Of a DNA stretch of 64,000 nt, positions 52,311 to 64,000 are shown one piece after another. Position 1 is the stretch's first letter. Each line of letters begins with the position of its first letter. The position numbers were made by a program, and so were the translations under genes. A model generated the notes under the pieces. The model was not told where the DNA came from and searched no databases. It saw only the letters and a list, made by a program, of their open reading frames with translations. The DNA comes from Kluyvera genomosp. 3 (GTDB lineage Bacteria > Pseudomonadota > Gammaproteobacteria > Enterobacterales > Enterobacteriaceae): assembly GCA_002211745.1 (NCBI GenBank), contig CP022114.1, positions 1,736,001 through 1,800,000 on the forward strand, in the 5' to 3' direction.

Positions 52311-53528
52311 AAGTCAGCTTCTTCCTGCTGAAATTCCCTTTATCGTCTGAGACGTTTGTCTTAAACCAGATCGTGGCGTTTATCGAGATGGGTTATGAGG
52401 TGGAGATTGTCGCCCTACAAAAGGGCGACCTGACCAACACTCATGCGGCTTATACCCAATATCAACTGGCGGACAAAGTTCGCTGGTTACAGGATGAGCC
52501 GTCAACGGCGCTGGAGAAGCTACGCTATCGCGCGTTCAGCACGTTGCGCGGTTTACACCGTCCCGCCGTCTGGCGGGCGTTAAACGCGCGGCGCTACGGC
52601 CAGGAGGCGCGCAACCTGATCCTCTCTTCTATCTGTAGCCGCACGCCCGCGCCGATTGTCGCCGATGTTTACATCGCCCACTTTGGCCCGGCAGGCGTGA
52701 CTGCCGCCAAGCTGCGAGAACTGGGGTGATCGACGGGAAGATAGCCACCGTCTTTCACGGTATTGATATCTCAAGCCGCGGAGTGTTGAACCACTACACC
52801 AGCGAATATCAGCAGCTGTTCCGCCGCGGCGACATGATGTTGCCCATCAGCCAACTGTGGGCCGACCGGCTGCAGGCGATGGGCTGCCCGACGGATAAAA
52901 TTACCGTATCAAGAATGGGCGTAAACATGGACCGCTTCTCGCTGCGCCCGCTAAAAGCGCCCGATGGCTGCTTGCAGATACTCTCCGTTGCGCGTCTGAC
53001 TGAGAAAAAGGGGCTACATGTAGCGATTGAGGCCTGCCGTCAGCTGAAAGAGCGTGGCGTCAACTTTCGCTATCGCATCCTCGGCATCGGGCCGTGGGAG
53101 CGCCGTCTGCGCACCCTGATTGAACAATATCAGCTGGAAGATCACGTAGAAATGCCGGGCTTTAAGCCCAGCCATGAAGTGAAAATGCTGCTTGATGAAG
53201 CTGACGTCTTCCTGCTGCCCTCGGTAACGGGGCCGATGGCGATATGGAAGGTATTCCGGTGGCGCTCATGGAGGCGATGGCGGTGGGGATCCCGGTGTTG
53301 TCGACGGTCCACAGCGGCATCCCGGAACTGATTGACTCCGGTCATTCCGGCTGGCTGGTGGAGGAGTACGACGCCACGGCGCTGGCGGACAAACTGCAAT
53401 CACTTGGCCGGATGGATGCGCACAGCCTCCAGCCGGTGCTGGCGCGCGCACGTGAGAAAGTCGAAACCGATTTTAATCAGCAGGTGATTAACCGGCAGCT
53501 TGCCAGCCTGCTGCAGACGCTTTGCTAA
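52307..53528 (+). CDS. wcaL: Colanic acid glycosyltransferase WcaL (GT4)
   Basis: GT-B glycosyltransferase assigned a galactosyl-addition step in E. coli. MKVSFFLLKFPLSSETFVLN starts at the ATGA overlap with wcaK. Breaks near 52727 (KLRELG/IDGKIATVFHGIDIS) and 53233 (LPSVTG/GDMEGIPVALMEAM) interrupt it. The donor-binding E(x7)E region is the MEGIPVALMEAMAVGIPVLS stretch. About 406 residues, as in E. coli. Confidence 0.94.
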
Positions 53529-53537
53529 GGAGGCGCT

Positions 53538-54935
53538 ATGCACACCTTAACCCGACGTTACTTCCTTACCGCCGGGGCAACGCTTGCCGCGGCCTTACCG
53601 GTACTTTCAGCAACCGGCGCGCGTGCCGCCGAGAAGCGCTCGGCAGTGGACATACGTGACTACGTGCACAATGGCGACTGGATCCGCGCGTTCAATGAGG
53701 CCTTCGCGCAGGCCGACACGGTCAACGTGCCAGCGAGTGTGGTTTGCGACAATATCAATACGGCGATTACGCTGCCGCCGGGAAAAACGCTGGCGGTTGC
53801 CGGTGCCCTGAAAGGTAACGGGCGCGGGCGCTTTATCCTGCAAAAGGGCTGCCAGGTTATTGGCAGCGGTGATGCCAGCCTTCACAACATTACGCTGGAC
53901 GTGCGTGGCAGTGATTGTACGATTGCCGGATTGACGATGAGCGGCTACGGCCCGGTGGCGCAGATTTTTATCGGCGGGAAAGACAAGCGTACGCTGCGTA
54001 ACCTGACCATTACCCGCCTGACCATCACCAAAGCCAATTACGGTATTCTGCGTCAGGGTTACCATAATCAGTGGCTTGATGTGAACATCACCCACTGCCA
54101 CTTCAGCTATCTGCAGGGCGACGCCATTGAGTGGAACGTGGCGATTAACGACCGCAATATCCTTATCTCCGACCACGTCATCGATCATATCGACTGCACC
54201 AACGGCAAGGTCAACTGGGGCATCGGGATCGGCCTGGCCGGCAGCACCTACGATAATGGCTATCCGGAAGAGCAGGCGGTGAAAAACTTTGTCGTCGCCA
54301 ACATCACCGGCAGCAACTGCCGCCAGCTGGTGCACGTGGAAAACGGCAAACACTTTATTATCCGTAATGTGAAAGCCAGCAATATCACGCCGGAATTCAG
54401 CAAGCAGGCGGGAATAGATAACGCCACGGTGGCGATCTACGGCTGTGATAATTTCGTTATTGATGGTGTCGATATGGTTAATAGCGCGGGAATGCTGATT
54501 GGCTACGGTGTTATCAAAGGTAATTATTTGTCGATACCGCAAAACTTCCGCCTGAATAATATACAGATGGACAACAGTGCTTTGGCCTATACGGTCCGCG
54601 GTATTCAAATTTCCTCGGGTAACAACCCCTCGTTTGTCTCTATCACCAACCTGTCCATGAAGCACGCTTCGCTGGAGATTCATAACAAACCGCAACACAT
54701 TTTTTTGAGGAACATCAACGTGATGCAGCTCTCCTCTCGTGGGCCTGCGCTGAAGCTGAACTTCGATTTACGCAAGGATGTGCGTGGGAAGTTTATGGCC
54801 AAGCAGGATACGCTGCTGTCGCTGGCGAACGTGAGGGCGGTGAATGAGAAAGGGCAGGCGGCGGTGGATATTGATCGGGTCGATCAGCATGTTGTCAACA
54901 CAGAACGCCTCAATTTTGCGCTGCCGCGCCGCTGA
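53538..54935 (+). CDS. wcaM: Colanic acid biosynthesis protein WcaM (beta-helix)
   Basis: Intact, 465 residues, last gene of the cluster. The N-terminus [20 protein letters not shown] carries a twin-arginine-like motif (TRRYFL) and ends at ARAAEKR, suggesting Tat export. The body is a right-handed beta-helix of pectate-lyase type with repeating short hydrophobic strands (for example [20 protein letters not shown]). The biochemical role is unknown; by fold it may modify or trim the polymer in the periplasm. Confidence 0.93.
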   Translation: MHTLTRRYFLTAGATLAAALPVLSATGARAAEKRSAVDIRDYVHNGDWIRAFNEAFAQADTVNVPASVVCDNINTAITLPPGKTLAVAGALKGNGRGRFILQKGCQVIGSGDASLHNITLDVRGSDCTIAGLTMSGYGPVAQIFIGGKDKRTLRNLTITRLTITKANYGILRQGYHNQWLDVNITHCHFSYLQGDAIEWNVAINDRNILISDHVIDHIDCTNGKVNWGIGIGLAGSTYDNGYPEEQAVKNFVVANITGSNCRQLVHVENGKHFIIRNVKASNITPEFSKQAGIDNATVAIYGCDNFVIDGVDMVNSAGMLIGYGVIKGNYLSIPQNFRLNNIQMDNSALAYTVRGIQISSGNNPSFVSITNLSMKHASLEIHNKPQHIFLRNINVMQLSSRGPALKLNFDLRKDVRGKFMAKQDTLLSLANVRAVNEKGQAAVDIDRVDQHVVNTERLNFALPRR

Positions 54936-55033
54936 GCACGGCAATCCACTGAATTATCGGATTACATCCAGGGATCATCCTGACTCAAATCAGTACTATG
55001 ACAAAACAGAGTGGATTAAACATGTTTAATCGC

Positions 55034-55039
55034 TATAAT
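55034..55039 (+). promoter_or_regulatory. Probable galF -10 box
   Basis: A perfect TATAAT lies 31 bases before the galF ATG in the 134-base gap after wcaM. No strong -35 is visible upstream (GTGGAT at 55011-55016 with 17-base spacing). It would give galF its own promoter apart from the colanic operon. Confidence 0.5.
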
Positions 55040-55069
55040 TCATCAACCGATATATAGGTGGACAAGATA

Positions 55070-55959
55070 ATGGTTAATTTGAAAGCAGTCATTCCGGTAG
55101 CGGGATTGGGTATGAACATGCTACCTGCCACGAAGGCCATCCCTAAAGAGATGCTGCCGATCGTTGACAAGCCGATGATTCAGTACATCGTCGACGAAGT
55201 GGTTGCTGCAGGGATCAAAGAAATCGTTCTGGTCACACACGCATCGAAAAACTCGGTGGAAAACCACTTCGATACCTCGTATGAACTGGAAGCACTGCTT
55301 GAGCAGCGCGTGAAGCGTCAGCTGCTGGCTGAAGTTCAATCTATCTGTCCTCCTGGCGTGACCATCATGAACGTTCGCCAGGCGCAGCCGCTGGGCCTGG
55401 GGCACTCTATCCTGTGCGCACATCCGATTGTCGGCGATAACCCGTTTGTGGTTGTGTTGCCGGACATCGTGCTGGACAACGCAAGCGCCGACCCGCTGCG
55501 CTACAACCTTGCCGCCATGGTGGCGCGTTTCAACGAAACCGGGCGTAGCCAGGTGCTGGCGAAACGTATGCCGGGCGACCTGTCTGAATACTCCGTCATC
55601 AAAACGAAAGAGCCGCTGGATGTCGAAGGTAAAGTTAGCCGCATCGTTGATTTTATCGAAAAACCTGACCAGCCGCAGACGCTGGAATCCGATCTGATGG
55701 CCGTAGGGCGCTATGTACTTTCCGCCGATATCTGGCCTGAACTGGCGAAGACTGTGCCAGGGGCGTGGGGCCGAATTCAACTGACGGATGCAATCGCCGA
55801 ATTGGCGAATAAGCAGTCTGTTGACGCGATGCTGATGACGGGCGAGAGCTACGACTGCGGGAAGAAGATGGGGTATATGCAGGCGTTTGTGCAGTATGGG
55901 TTGCGCAACCTGAAGGAAGGGCGAAGTTCAGGAAAAGTATTGAGAAGTTGTTATCTTAA
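55070..55959 (+). CDS. galF: GalF, UTP-glucose-1-phosphate uridylyltransferase homologue
   Basis: Regulatory homologue of GalU that marks the 5' edge of O-antigen clusters. [20 protein letters not shown] at the chosen ATG (55070) matches E. coli; the frame also opens at 55058 without homologous residues. GalF-typical changes to the active-site loop ([20 protein letters not shown] instead of GLGTRMLPATK) are present. The literal frame ends at 55981, but a lost G near 55929 explains the odd tail: with it the protein ends [14 protein letters not shown] at the TAA at 55957-55959, the family end, about 296 residues. Confidence 0.94.
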
Positions 55960-56248
55960 GTCGTTTCTCAGTAAACGATAAAGCAAATTTAAGAATGGCG
56001 TTTTAGAACGGCAGATGGCATAAGTATGTAGGGTAACCTACTACTAGCTTCACTGCCTTTTTATTTCATAAAACAAAGTAAAAAATAACAATAGGTTAGA
56101 AATGCAGGCGCTGCTTATCGTTTATAAGATTTTTCCTTGAGTTCAAATGCATTTAAGACGAAAATAGTTGCCGAAATTTTTTGGGTTTGCAGGTGGGAGT
56201 CGTTGCGGATTTTTGCCTTGACATAAATGATTTTTATCATTGAAGGTG

Positions 56249-56286
56249 CAGTGCGCTGGTAGCTGGAGAGCCAGGGCGGTAGCGTG
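56249..56286 (+). promoter_or_regulatory. JUMPStart element with ops site, O-antigen leader
   Basis: CAGTGCGCTGGTAGCTGGAG followed by AGCCAGGGCGGTAGCGTG matches the JUMPStart consensus closely, with the ops core GGCGGTAGCGTG at 56275-56286. It lies 95 bases before rmlB and recruits RfaH to the O-antigen operon. The rest of the 421-base galF-rmlB interval is AT-rich; a TTGACA at 56218 has no -10 box at a proper spacing, so I cannot place the promoter with confidence. Confidence 0.92.
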
Positions 56287-56380
56287 TCTAATCGTAAGTG
56301 TCTTTTTTAATATTCAGATTGTTCTTAACAAACATTCATATTATCAAGCCATAAGTTATAAGTCATAGCGGAAATTCAAC

Positions 56381-57469
56381 GTGAAAATACTGGTTACAGG
56401 TGGTGCAGGTTTTATTGGGTCTGCAGTTGTTCGTCATATAATTAATAATACGCAAGACTCTGTCATTAATGTTGATAAACTTACCTATGCAGGTAATTTG
56501 GAATCTCTGACAGAGATTGAGAATAACGAGCGGTATAAATTTGAGCATGCGGATATTTGCGACAGCGTTGCAATAGCCAATATTTTTGCACATCACCAAC
56601 CAGATGCAATAATGCATTTGGCAGCCGAAAGCCACGTTGATCGTTCAATCACAGGCCCTGCAGACTTTATTGAAACCAATATTGTTGGAACATATATCTT
56701 ACTAGAAGAAGCTCGTAAGTATTGGCTAGCACTTAGTGAAGATCGCAAAGGTGCATTTCGCTTCCACCATATTTCTACGGATGAGGTTTATGGTGACCTT
56801 CCTCATCCGGATGAAGTATCGTCAGATACAATATTGCCATTGTTTACAGAACAAACTTCATATTCCCCTAGCAGTCCATATTCCGCCTCTAAGGCATCCA
56901 GTGATCACTTAGTTCGTGCATGGCGGCGTACATATGGATTACCCACCATAGTGACAAATTGTTCTAATAATTATGGGCCGTACCATTTCCCTGAAAAACT
57001 CATTCCGTTAATTATTCTGAATGCAATTGCGGGTAAACTTTTACCTGTTTATGGGAACGGTGAGCAAATTCGAGATTGGTTATATGTTGAAGATCATGCC
57101 CGGGCACTTTATGAAGTCGTCACAAAGGGTGTGCCGGGAGAAACATATAATATTGGTGGTCATAACGAACGTAAAAATATCGATGTAGTGAAAACTATTT
57201 GTCGCATTCTCGATGAATTGATTGCAGATAAACCAGATGGCATTGAAAATTTTGAACAGTTGATTCGGTATGTTAGCGATCGTCCAGGGCATGACCTTAG
57301 ATATGCCATTGACGCCAGTAAAATTAAACAAGATTTAGGTTGGGTGCCGCAAGAAACGTTTGAAACGGGTATCACTAAAACCATTCACTGGTATTTAAAT
57401 AATAAAGAATGGTGGCAGCGTGTGATGGATGGTTCGTACGCTGGTGAACGCTTAGGGCTCGTAGAATAG
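56381..57469 (+). CDS. rmlB: dTDP-glucose 4,6-dehydratase
   Basis: Intact, 362 residues. Makes dTDP-4-keto-6-deoxy-D-glucose. NAD loop [20 protein letters not shown], catalytic TDE triad in [17 protein letters not shown], YxxxK in [17 protein letters not shown], and substrate loop [20 protein letters not shown]. First gene after JUMPStart; 12 bases before rmlA. The DNA is clearly more AT-rich than the colanic genes, typical of transferred O-antigen clusters. Confidence 0.96.
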   Translation: MKILVTGGAGFIGSAVVRHIINNTQDSVINVDKLTYAGNLESLTEIENNERYKFEHADICDSVAIANIFAHHQPDAIMHLAAESHVDRSITGPADFIETNIVGTYILLEEARKYWLALSEDRKGAFRFHHISTDEVYGDLPHPDEVSSDTILPLFTEQTSYSPSSPYSASKASSDHLVRAWRRTYGLPTIVTNCSNNYGPYHFPEKLIPLIILNAIAGKLLPVYGNGEQIRDWLYVEDHARALYEVVTKGVPGETYNIGGHNERKNIDVVKTICRILDELIADKPDGIENFEQLIRYVSDRPGHDLRYAIDASKIKQDLGWVPQETFETGITKTIHWYLNNKEWWQRVMDGSYAGERLGLVE

Positions 57470-57481
57470 TAAGGATAAAAG

Positions 57482-58346
57482 ATGAAAGGTATTATTTTAG
57501 CAGGTGGCTCTGGCACTAGATTGTATCCAATAACTCGTGGTGTATCAAAACAACTATTACCAATCTATGATAAACCAATGATTTATTACCCGCTTTCCAC
57601 ACTTATGCTAGCGGGTATTCAAGATATATTAATAATAACCACTGAAGAAGATAATGCGAGTTTCCAGCGGTTACTCGGTGATGGCAGTAATTTTGGTATT
57701 CGGCTTAATTATGCCGTGCAACCCAGCCCTGATGGATTAGCGCAGGCATTCCTCATTGGTGAGAAATTTATAGGAAACGATAAAGTTTGTTTGGTGCTGG
57801 GTGATAATATTTTTTATGGCCAATCATTTATCAAAATCCTGCAGAATGCTGTTGCAAGAGAATACGGTGCAACAGTATTTGGTTATCAAGTGAAAGACCC
57901 TGAACGCTTCGGTGTAGTTGAATTTGATAGCGAGATGCGGGCTGTATCTATTGAAGAAAAACCGTCAAAACCAAAATCAAATTATGCAGTCACTGGACTT
58001 TACTTCTATGATAATCGCGTTATCGATTTCGCTAAAAAAGTTAAACCTTCAGTGAGAGGGAGCTGGAGATTACTGATCTTAATGACATGTATCTCAAAGA
58101 AGGTACTCTTAACGTAGAGCTACTGGGGCGTGGTTTTGCTTGGTTGGATACAGGGACCCACGAAAGTTTGCATGAAGCGTCATCCTTCGTGCAAACCATC
58201 CAGAATGTTCAGGGCCTCAAGGTTGCATGTCTTGAAGAGATTGCATTAAGAAATGGTTGGTTAAGCAAAGAAGAAGCAATAAAAAATGCACTACCTATGA
58301 AGAAAAATGATTATGGTCAATACATTATAGCACGTGCAAAAGGTGA

Positions 58347-58350
<4 letters not shown>
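57482..58350 (+). CDS. rmlA: Glucose-1-phosphate thymidylyltransferase
   Basis: Makes dTDP-glucose from Glc-1-P and dTTP. Signature [20 protein letters not shown] at residues 3-22, metal site in [12 protein letters not shown], and [20 protein letters not shown] lost base near 58063 interrupts the conserved segment that should read [13 protein letters not shown] before [20 protein letters not shown]. About 289 residues. No rmlC or rmlD follows, so the pathway here does not lead to L-rhamnose. Its stop overlaps the next start. Confidence 0.94.
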
Positions 58351-61283
<2,933 letters not shown>

Positions 61284-61293
61284 CATTAGTATC

Positions 61294-62058
61294 ATGTCGT
61301 TAAGAACTCTTGAATTGGTTTGGGTTAAAGCAAAGCTTAATCTAAAATCAGAAGCATCAATAAACTATTTGAGTTATGCTTGGTGGATTATCGAACCAGT
61401 CCTTCAAATGGCAATTTACTATTTGGTTTTTGCATATCTTCTTAAGCAAGGTGGCCATGATTACGTCCCATTCTTGTTAACTGGACTGATTCCCTGGATA
61501 TGGTTTGGTCGCAGCGTAAGTCATGCACAAGGGAGTATCATTCAAGGAAAGTACCTAATGAATCAGGTACATATTTCTAAGATATTCTTCCCTTTGACAT
61601 TTATATTGCAGGATGCGCTAAAGCAGATACTTGTATTTATTCTGCTATATATTTTTTTAGTCTTGTACGGCTATGATTATACTCTTGGCTTGCTTTGGAT
61701 TATTCCAGTCATTTTTGTTCAGCTATTACTAATAGTTGCATTTTCTTTGATAGTGTCAATCATTGTTCCCTTTGTCAGAGATTTTTCATTTGTAATTGAA
61801 ACCGGCCTTCAAATAATGATGTTTTGCTCAGGTATATTTTTCAATTACAAAAGTATACCGGCGATGGAATCGAAGATTTTCTTCATTAACCCGATGGCAG
61901 TAATTCTTAGTTCGTACCGTGATGTATTGATGTATCATAATGCACCAAATATTAAGCTGCTCGCATATGTAGTTCTGCTTTCTTTAATTATGATTTCTAT
62001 TTCGTTGTATGCATTTAAGAGATTAGAATTCATCTTCCCACGAGTTGTTCAGAAATGA
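61294..62058 (+). CDS. wzm: O-antigen ABC exporter permease Wzm
   Basis: Intact, 254 residues, ABC-2 type membrane protein with six helices. The amphipathic N-terminus ([20 protein letters not shown]) and [20 protein letters not shown] are typical, as is the C-terminal [17 protein letters not shown]. With Wzt it carries the finished lipid-linked O-polysaccharide across the inner membrane, so this O-antigen is made without Wzx/Wzy. Stop overlaps wzt by ATGA. Confidence 0.93.
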   Translation: MSLRTLELVWVKAKLNLKSEASINYLSYAWWIIEPVLQMAIYYLVFAYLLKQGGHDYVPFLLTGLIPWIWFGRSVSHAQGSIIQGKYLMNQVHISKIFFPLTFILQDALKQILVFILLYIFLVLYGYDYTLGLLWIIPVIFVQLLLIVAFSLIVSIIVPFVRDFSFVIETGLQIMMFCSGIFFNYKSIPAMESKIFFINPMAVILSSYRDVLMYHNAPNIKLLAYVVLLSLIMISISLYAFKRLEFIFPRVVQK

Positions 62059-63028
62059 AGAATGAAAAGATTATTGAGCTAAAAAACGTAGGTTTAGTTT
62101 ATAGAGAAAAGAAAACACTCTTTACTTACGATGAATATGAAGCTTTGACAAACATTACATTCGATGTTTATCGTGGCGAAACTCTTGGAATAATTGGGCG
62201 TAATGGAGCTGGGAAATCTACATTACTACGAGTTCTGGCGGGTATTATTAAGCCTGATTCTGGGCAAATAACTATTCATTCAAACAGTATTTCTCTAATG
62301 GCCCTTCAGGCAGGATTTGATCCCAACTTATCAGGTCGTCAGAATACTATCTTTAGTGGAATGGTCCTCGGTCATAGACTGTCCTATATCAAATCAATTA
62401 TTGAAGACATCAAAGTATATTCAGAACTTAATGAGTTCTTCGAAAAACCAATTAAAAATTATTCATCAGGTATGCTGGCACGTTTGGGTTTCTCAATTGC
62501 CATGTATACTACCCAGAAGTTCTGTTAATTGATGAAGTACTGGGCGTTGGTGACGTGACTTTCGCAGAGAAAGCGCAAAAAAGCATTCGTGAAAAAATAA
62601 AATCAGATACAACAGTCGTCATCGTTTCGCATGACGAACACCAGTTGAAACTCCTGTCTGATCGACTTGTATGTATTGAAAACGGTGTTGTTCTGGATGA
62701 AGGTCCTAGTGACAGTGTATATAATAAATATAATTTGATTATGAAACTTACAAGTTATGGACTTAAGCTTTTAGAATATAAAAATAATGAAACTGTATTT
62801 TTTAAGGTAGGCGATATAAATCCAACAGCTAATTATTCGGACTTCAATTTTAATATTGATGTTGATGTGATTACTGTCAGTTTTAAAACCACAACAGGTG
62901 AGTGGGAACGAGTCTCAATTAAAGACGACAGTTTCTGGCTTCGTCTTGAACATAATAAAATTTATAAAATTAAATTTACAGACGTCAAAGGCAATGACGG
63001 TATATTTGAGCTGTCAGTCGGTTATTAA
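62055..63028 (+). CDS. wzt: O-antigen ABC exporter ATP-binding protein Wzt
   Basis: Nucleotide-binding partner of Wzm. Walker [21 protein letters not shown] near residue 50, signature [17 protein letters not shown], Walker B ([15 protein letters not shown], reached after a lost base near 62512) and H-loop [10 protein letters not shown]. Beyond the ATPase core (about residue 230) is a C-terminal extension of roughly 90 residues ending [17 protein letters not shown] at TAA 63026-63028. Longer Wzt proteins use such domains to recognise the chain end; this one is shorter than those. The frame stays open after the stop (NGNSKIQYAIYVTSNNSVTE), so the natural end could be further on. Confidence 0.88.
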
Positions 63029-63087
63029 AATGGCAATTCTAAAATTCAATATGCAATTTATGTCACATCAAATAATAGTGTAACTGA

Positions 63088-63423
63088 GTATGTAAAAATA
63101 TTAGCTCTGTGGGCACCATTCGTCTTGGTAATCATCTTAAAATGCTTTTAAGTGATGCTCTCCGTTTGCAAAAGCGGGAAGTTGAAATCCGGCTATTCAT
63201 TTTATTTTGGAAATTGGCGATCAGCTTTAGTATTTGTGACGATATTGAATTTGTTACAGATACCGATCGCCTCTGCCCAATTGATGTAGATTACCAAAAA
63301 TTTGATAATACTAAAATCCGGGATATCATTTACTGGAAACCAGAATTAAAAGCGACAGATATGTTTCGTGATTTACTCCAGCGCACTGGTAAAAAGAAAT
63401 CGCATCTGACCGCATTCCTCTGA
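63088..63423 (+). pseudogene. C-terminal remnant of a GDP-sugar 4-reductase/dehydratase-family SDR (DmhB/RMD-like)
   Basis: The frame open from 63088 contains RLGNHLKMLLSDAL, then DIEFVTDTDRLCPIDVDYQK, then FDNTKIRDIIYWKPELKATD and MFRDLL. The last three match the ending of GDP-6-deoxy-mannose or GDP-6-deoxy-manno-heptose reductases (pattern DPxRLRPxDxxYQxFDNSKI, GWxPE, MxxDLL). The Rossmann NAD-binding half and the catalytic YxxxK are absent from all frames between here and wzt, so this is a truncated relic or an assembly deletion. A start and ribosome site are not convincing. Its place before hddA fits a heptose-modification gene. Confidence 0.55.
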
Positions 63424-63446
63424 ATCATTAATAGGATTCTATTGTT

Positions 63447-64000
63447 ATGAAAGTTAGAAGTAAAGCGCCTCTGCGTTTAGGCATTGCAGGAGGTGGAACA
63501 GATGTTTCACCTTATAGCGATACATTCGGTGGTGTGTACTGAATGCGACCATCAATATGTATGCGTATGCTTACATTGATGATGAGCTTGAAGGTAGTAA
63601 AGTTATTTTTGAGGCTACCGACCTTAATATCAGAGAAGAGATTGATCTTGCCCATGGTGTGACGATTGAGGGGAAGCTAAAACTGCATCGAGCGGTTTAC
63701 CTTCGAGTTATGAATGATTATTTTGGCGGCGAATTAAAACCGATTCGAATCATTACTCACTCTGATGCTCCTGCGGGTAGTGGTTTGGGTCATCATCGAC
63801 GGTTGTTGTTTCAATGCTTGAAGGATTACGGCAAATGTATTCTCTGCCTCTTGGAGAATATGATCTGGCACAGTTGGCTTTCAAGATTGAGCGAGTCGAC
63901 TGTGCTTTATCCGGAGGTAAACAAGACCAGTATGCTGCAACATTTGGCGGTTTCAACTTCATGGAGTTTTATGAAGGTAATCGCGTAATTGTTAATCCAC
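63447..64000 (+). CDS. hddA: D-glycero-D-manno-heptose 7-phosphate kinase HddA (GHMP family), partial
   Basis: Runs off the window end. [29 protein letters not shown] and the GHMP-kinase ATP motif [11 protein letters not shown] (with [10 protein letters not shown] continuing in another frame) identify the cytoplasmic kinase that makes heptose 1,7-bisphosphate on the route to GDP-D-glycero-D-manno-heptose. [35 protein letters not shown] follow. Breaks near 63540 and 63788. AGGATTCT lies upstream of the ATG at 63447. The remaining heptose genes (gmhA, hddC, gmhB) would be expected just past 64000. Confidence 0.88.

Noticed and set aside
53607-54698. 363-codon minus-strand frame
   Set aside because: Antisense to wcaM, which is intact and recognisable.
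56218-56240. TTGACA at 56218 with TATCAT at 56235 as the O-antigen promoter
   Set aside because: The spacing is 11 bases, too short for a sigma-70 promoter.

Overview
This window is chromosomal DNA from a member of the Enterobacteriaceae close to Escherichia, Citrobacter or Enterobacter. The block yegS - cyaR - yegQ(trhP) - yegP - baeR - baeS - mdtDCBA - ibs/sib - yegD - alkA - yegE - udk - dcd - asmA - yegH - wza...wcaM - galF - O-antigen genes matches the E. coli K-12 neighbourhood of the colanic acid and rfb loci, apart from accessory changes. I cannot fix the genus from sequence alone.

Layout. (1) 1-6719: the end of an enolase-superfamily gene, a five-gene dipeptide/oligopeptide-type ABC importer operon, and a TogB-like sugar-binding protein. 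(2) 6716-8527: yegS, a HigB/HigA-like toxin-antitoxin pair with two 18-bp operator palindromes, and the small RNA CyaR. (3) 8610-21605 (minus strand): trhP, yegP and the BaeSR envelope-stress two-component system with the MdtABC RND pump and MdtD. (4) 21606-21997: BaeR-type site and a single Ibs/Sib type I toxin-antitoxin locus. (5) 21998-31703: housekeeping genes yegD, alkA, yegE, udk, dcd, asmA, yegH. (6) 31704-54935: the complete colanic acid cluster (wza-wzb-wzc, wcaA-F, gmd, fcl, gmm, wcaI, manC, manB, wcaJ, wzxC, wcaK, wcaL, wcaM) behind RcsAB-like boxes and a JUMPStart/ops element. (7) 55070-64000: galF, a second JUMPStart/ops, then a visibly AT-rich O-antigen cluster: rmlB, rmlA, an SDR reductase, a Glf-like mutase, a GT2 glycosyltransferase, wzm, wzt, a remnant of a GDP-sugar reductase, and the start of the heptose kinase gene hddA.

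How the genes work together. BaeSR senses envelope stress and drives mdtABCD. Gmd, Fcl, ManB and ManC supply GDP-mannose and GDP-fucose for colanic acid; WcaJ starts the lipid-linked unit, the Wca transferases extend it, WzxC flips it, and Wza/Wzb/Wzc export it. In the O-antigen cluster RmlA, RmlB, the reductase and the mutase can be read as the dTDP-D-fucofuranose route known from E. coli O52, and hddA points to a D-manno-heptose derivative. Wzm/Wzt mean ABC-transporter-dependent O-antigen export.

A caution that colours the whole annotation: about 40 of the genes are broken by single-base losses, nearly all in runs of G or C, including highly conserved housekeeping genes. I read these as sequencing errors, not pseudogenes, and give whole-gene coordinates spanning the breaks. 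True exceptions are probably the missing EAL domain of yegE and the reductase remnant at 63088-63423.
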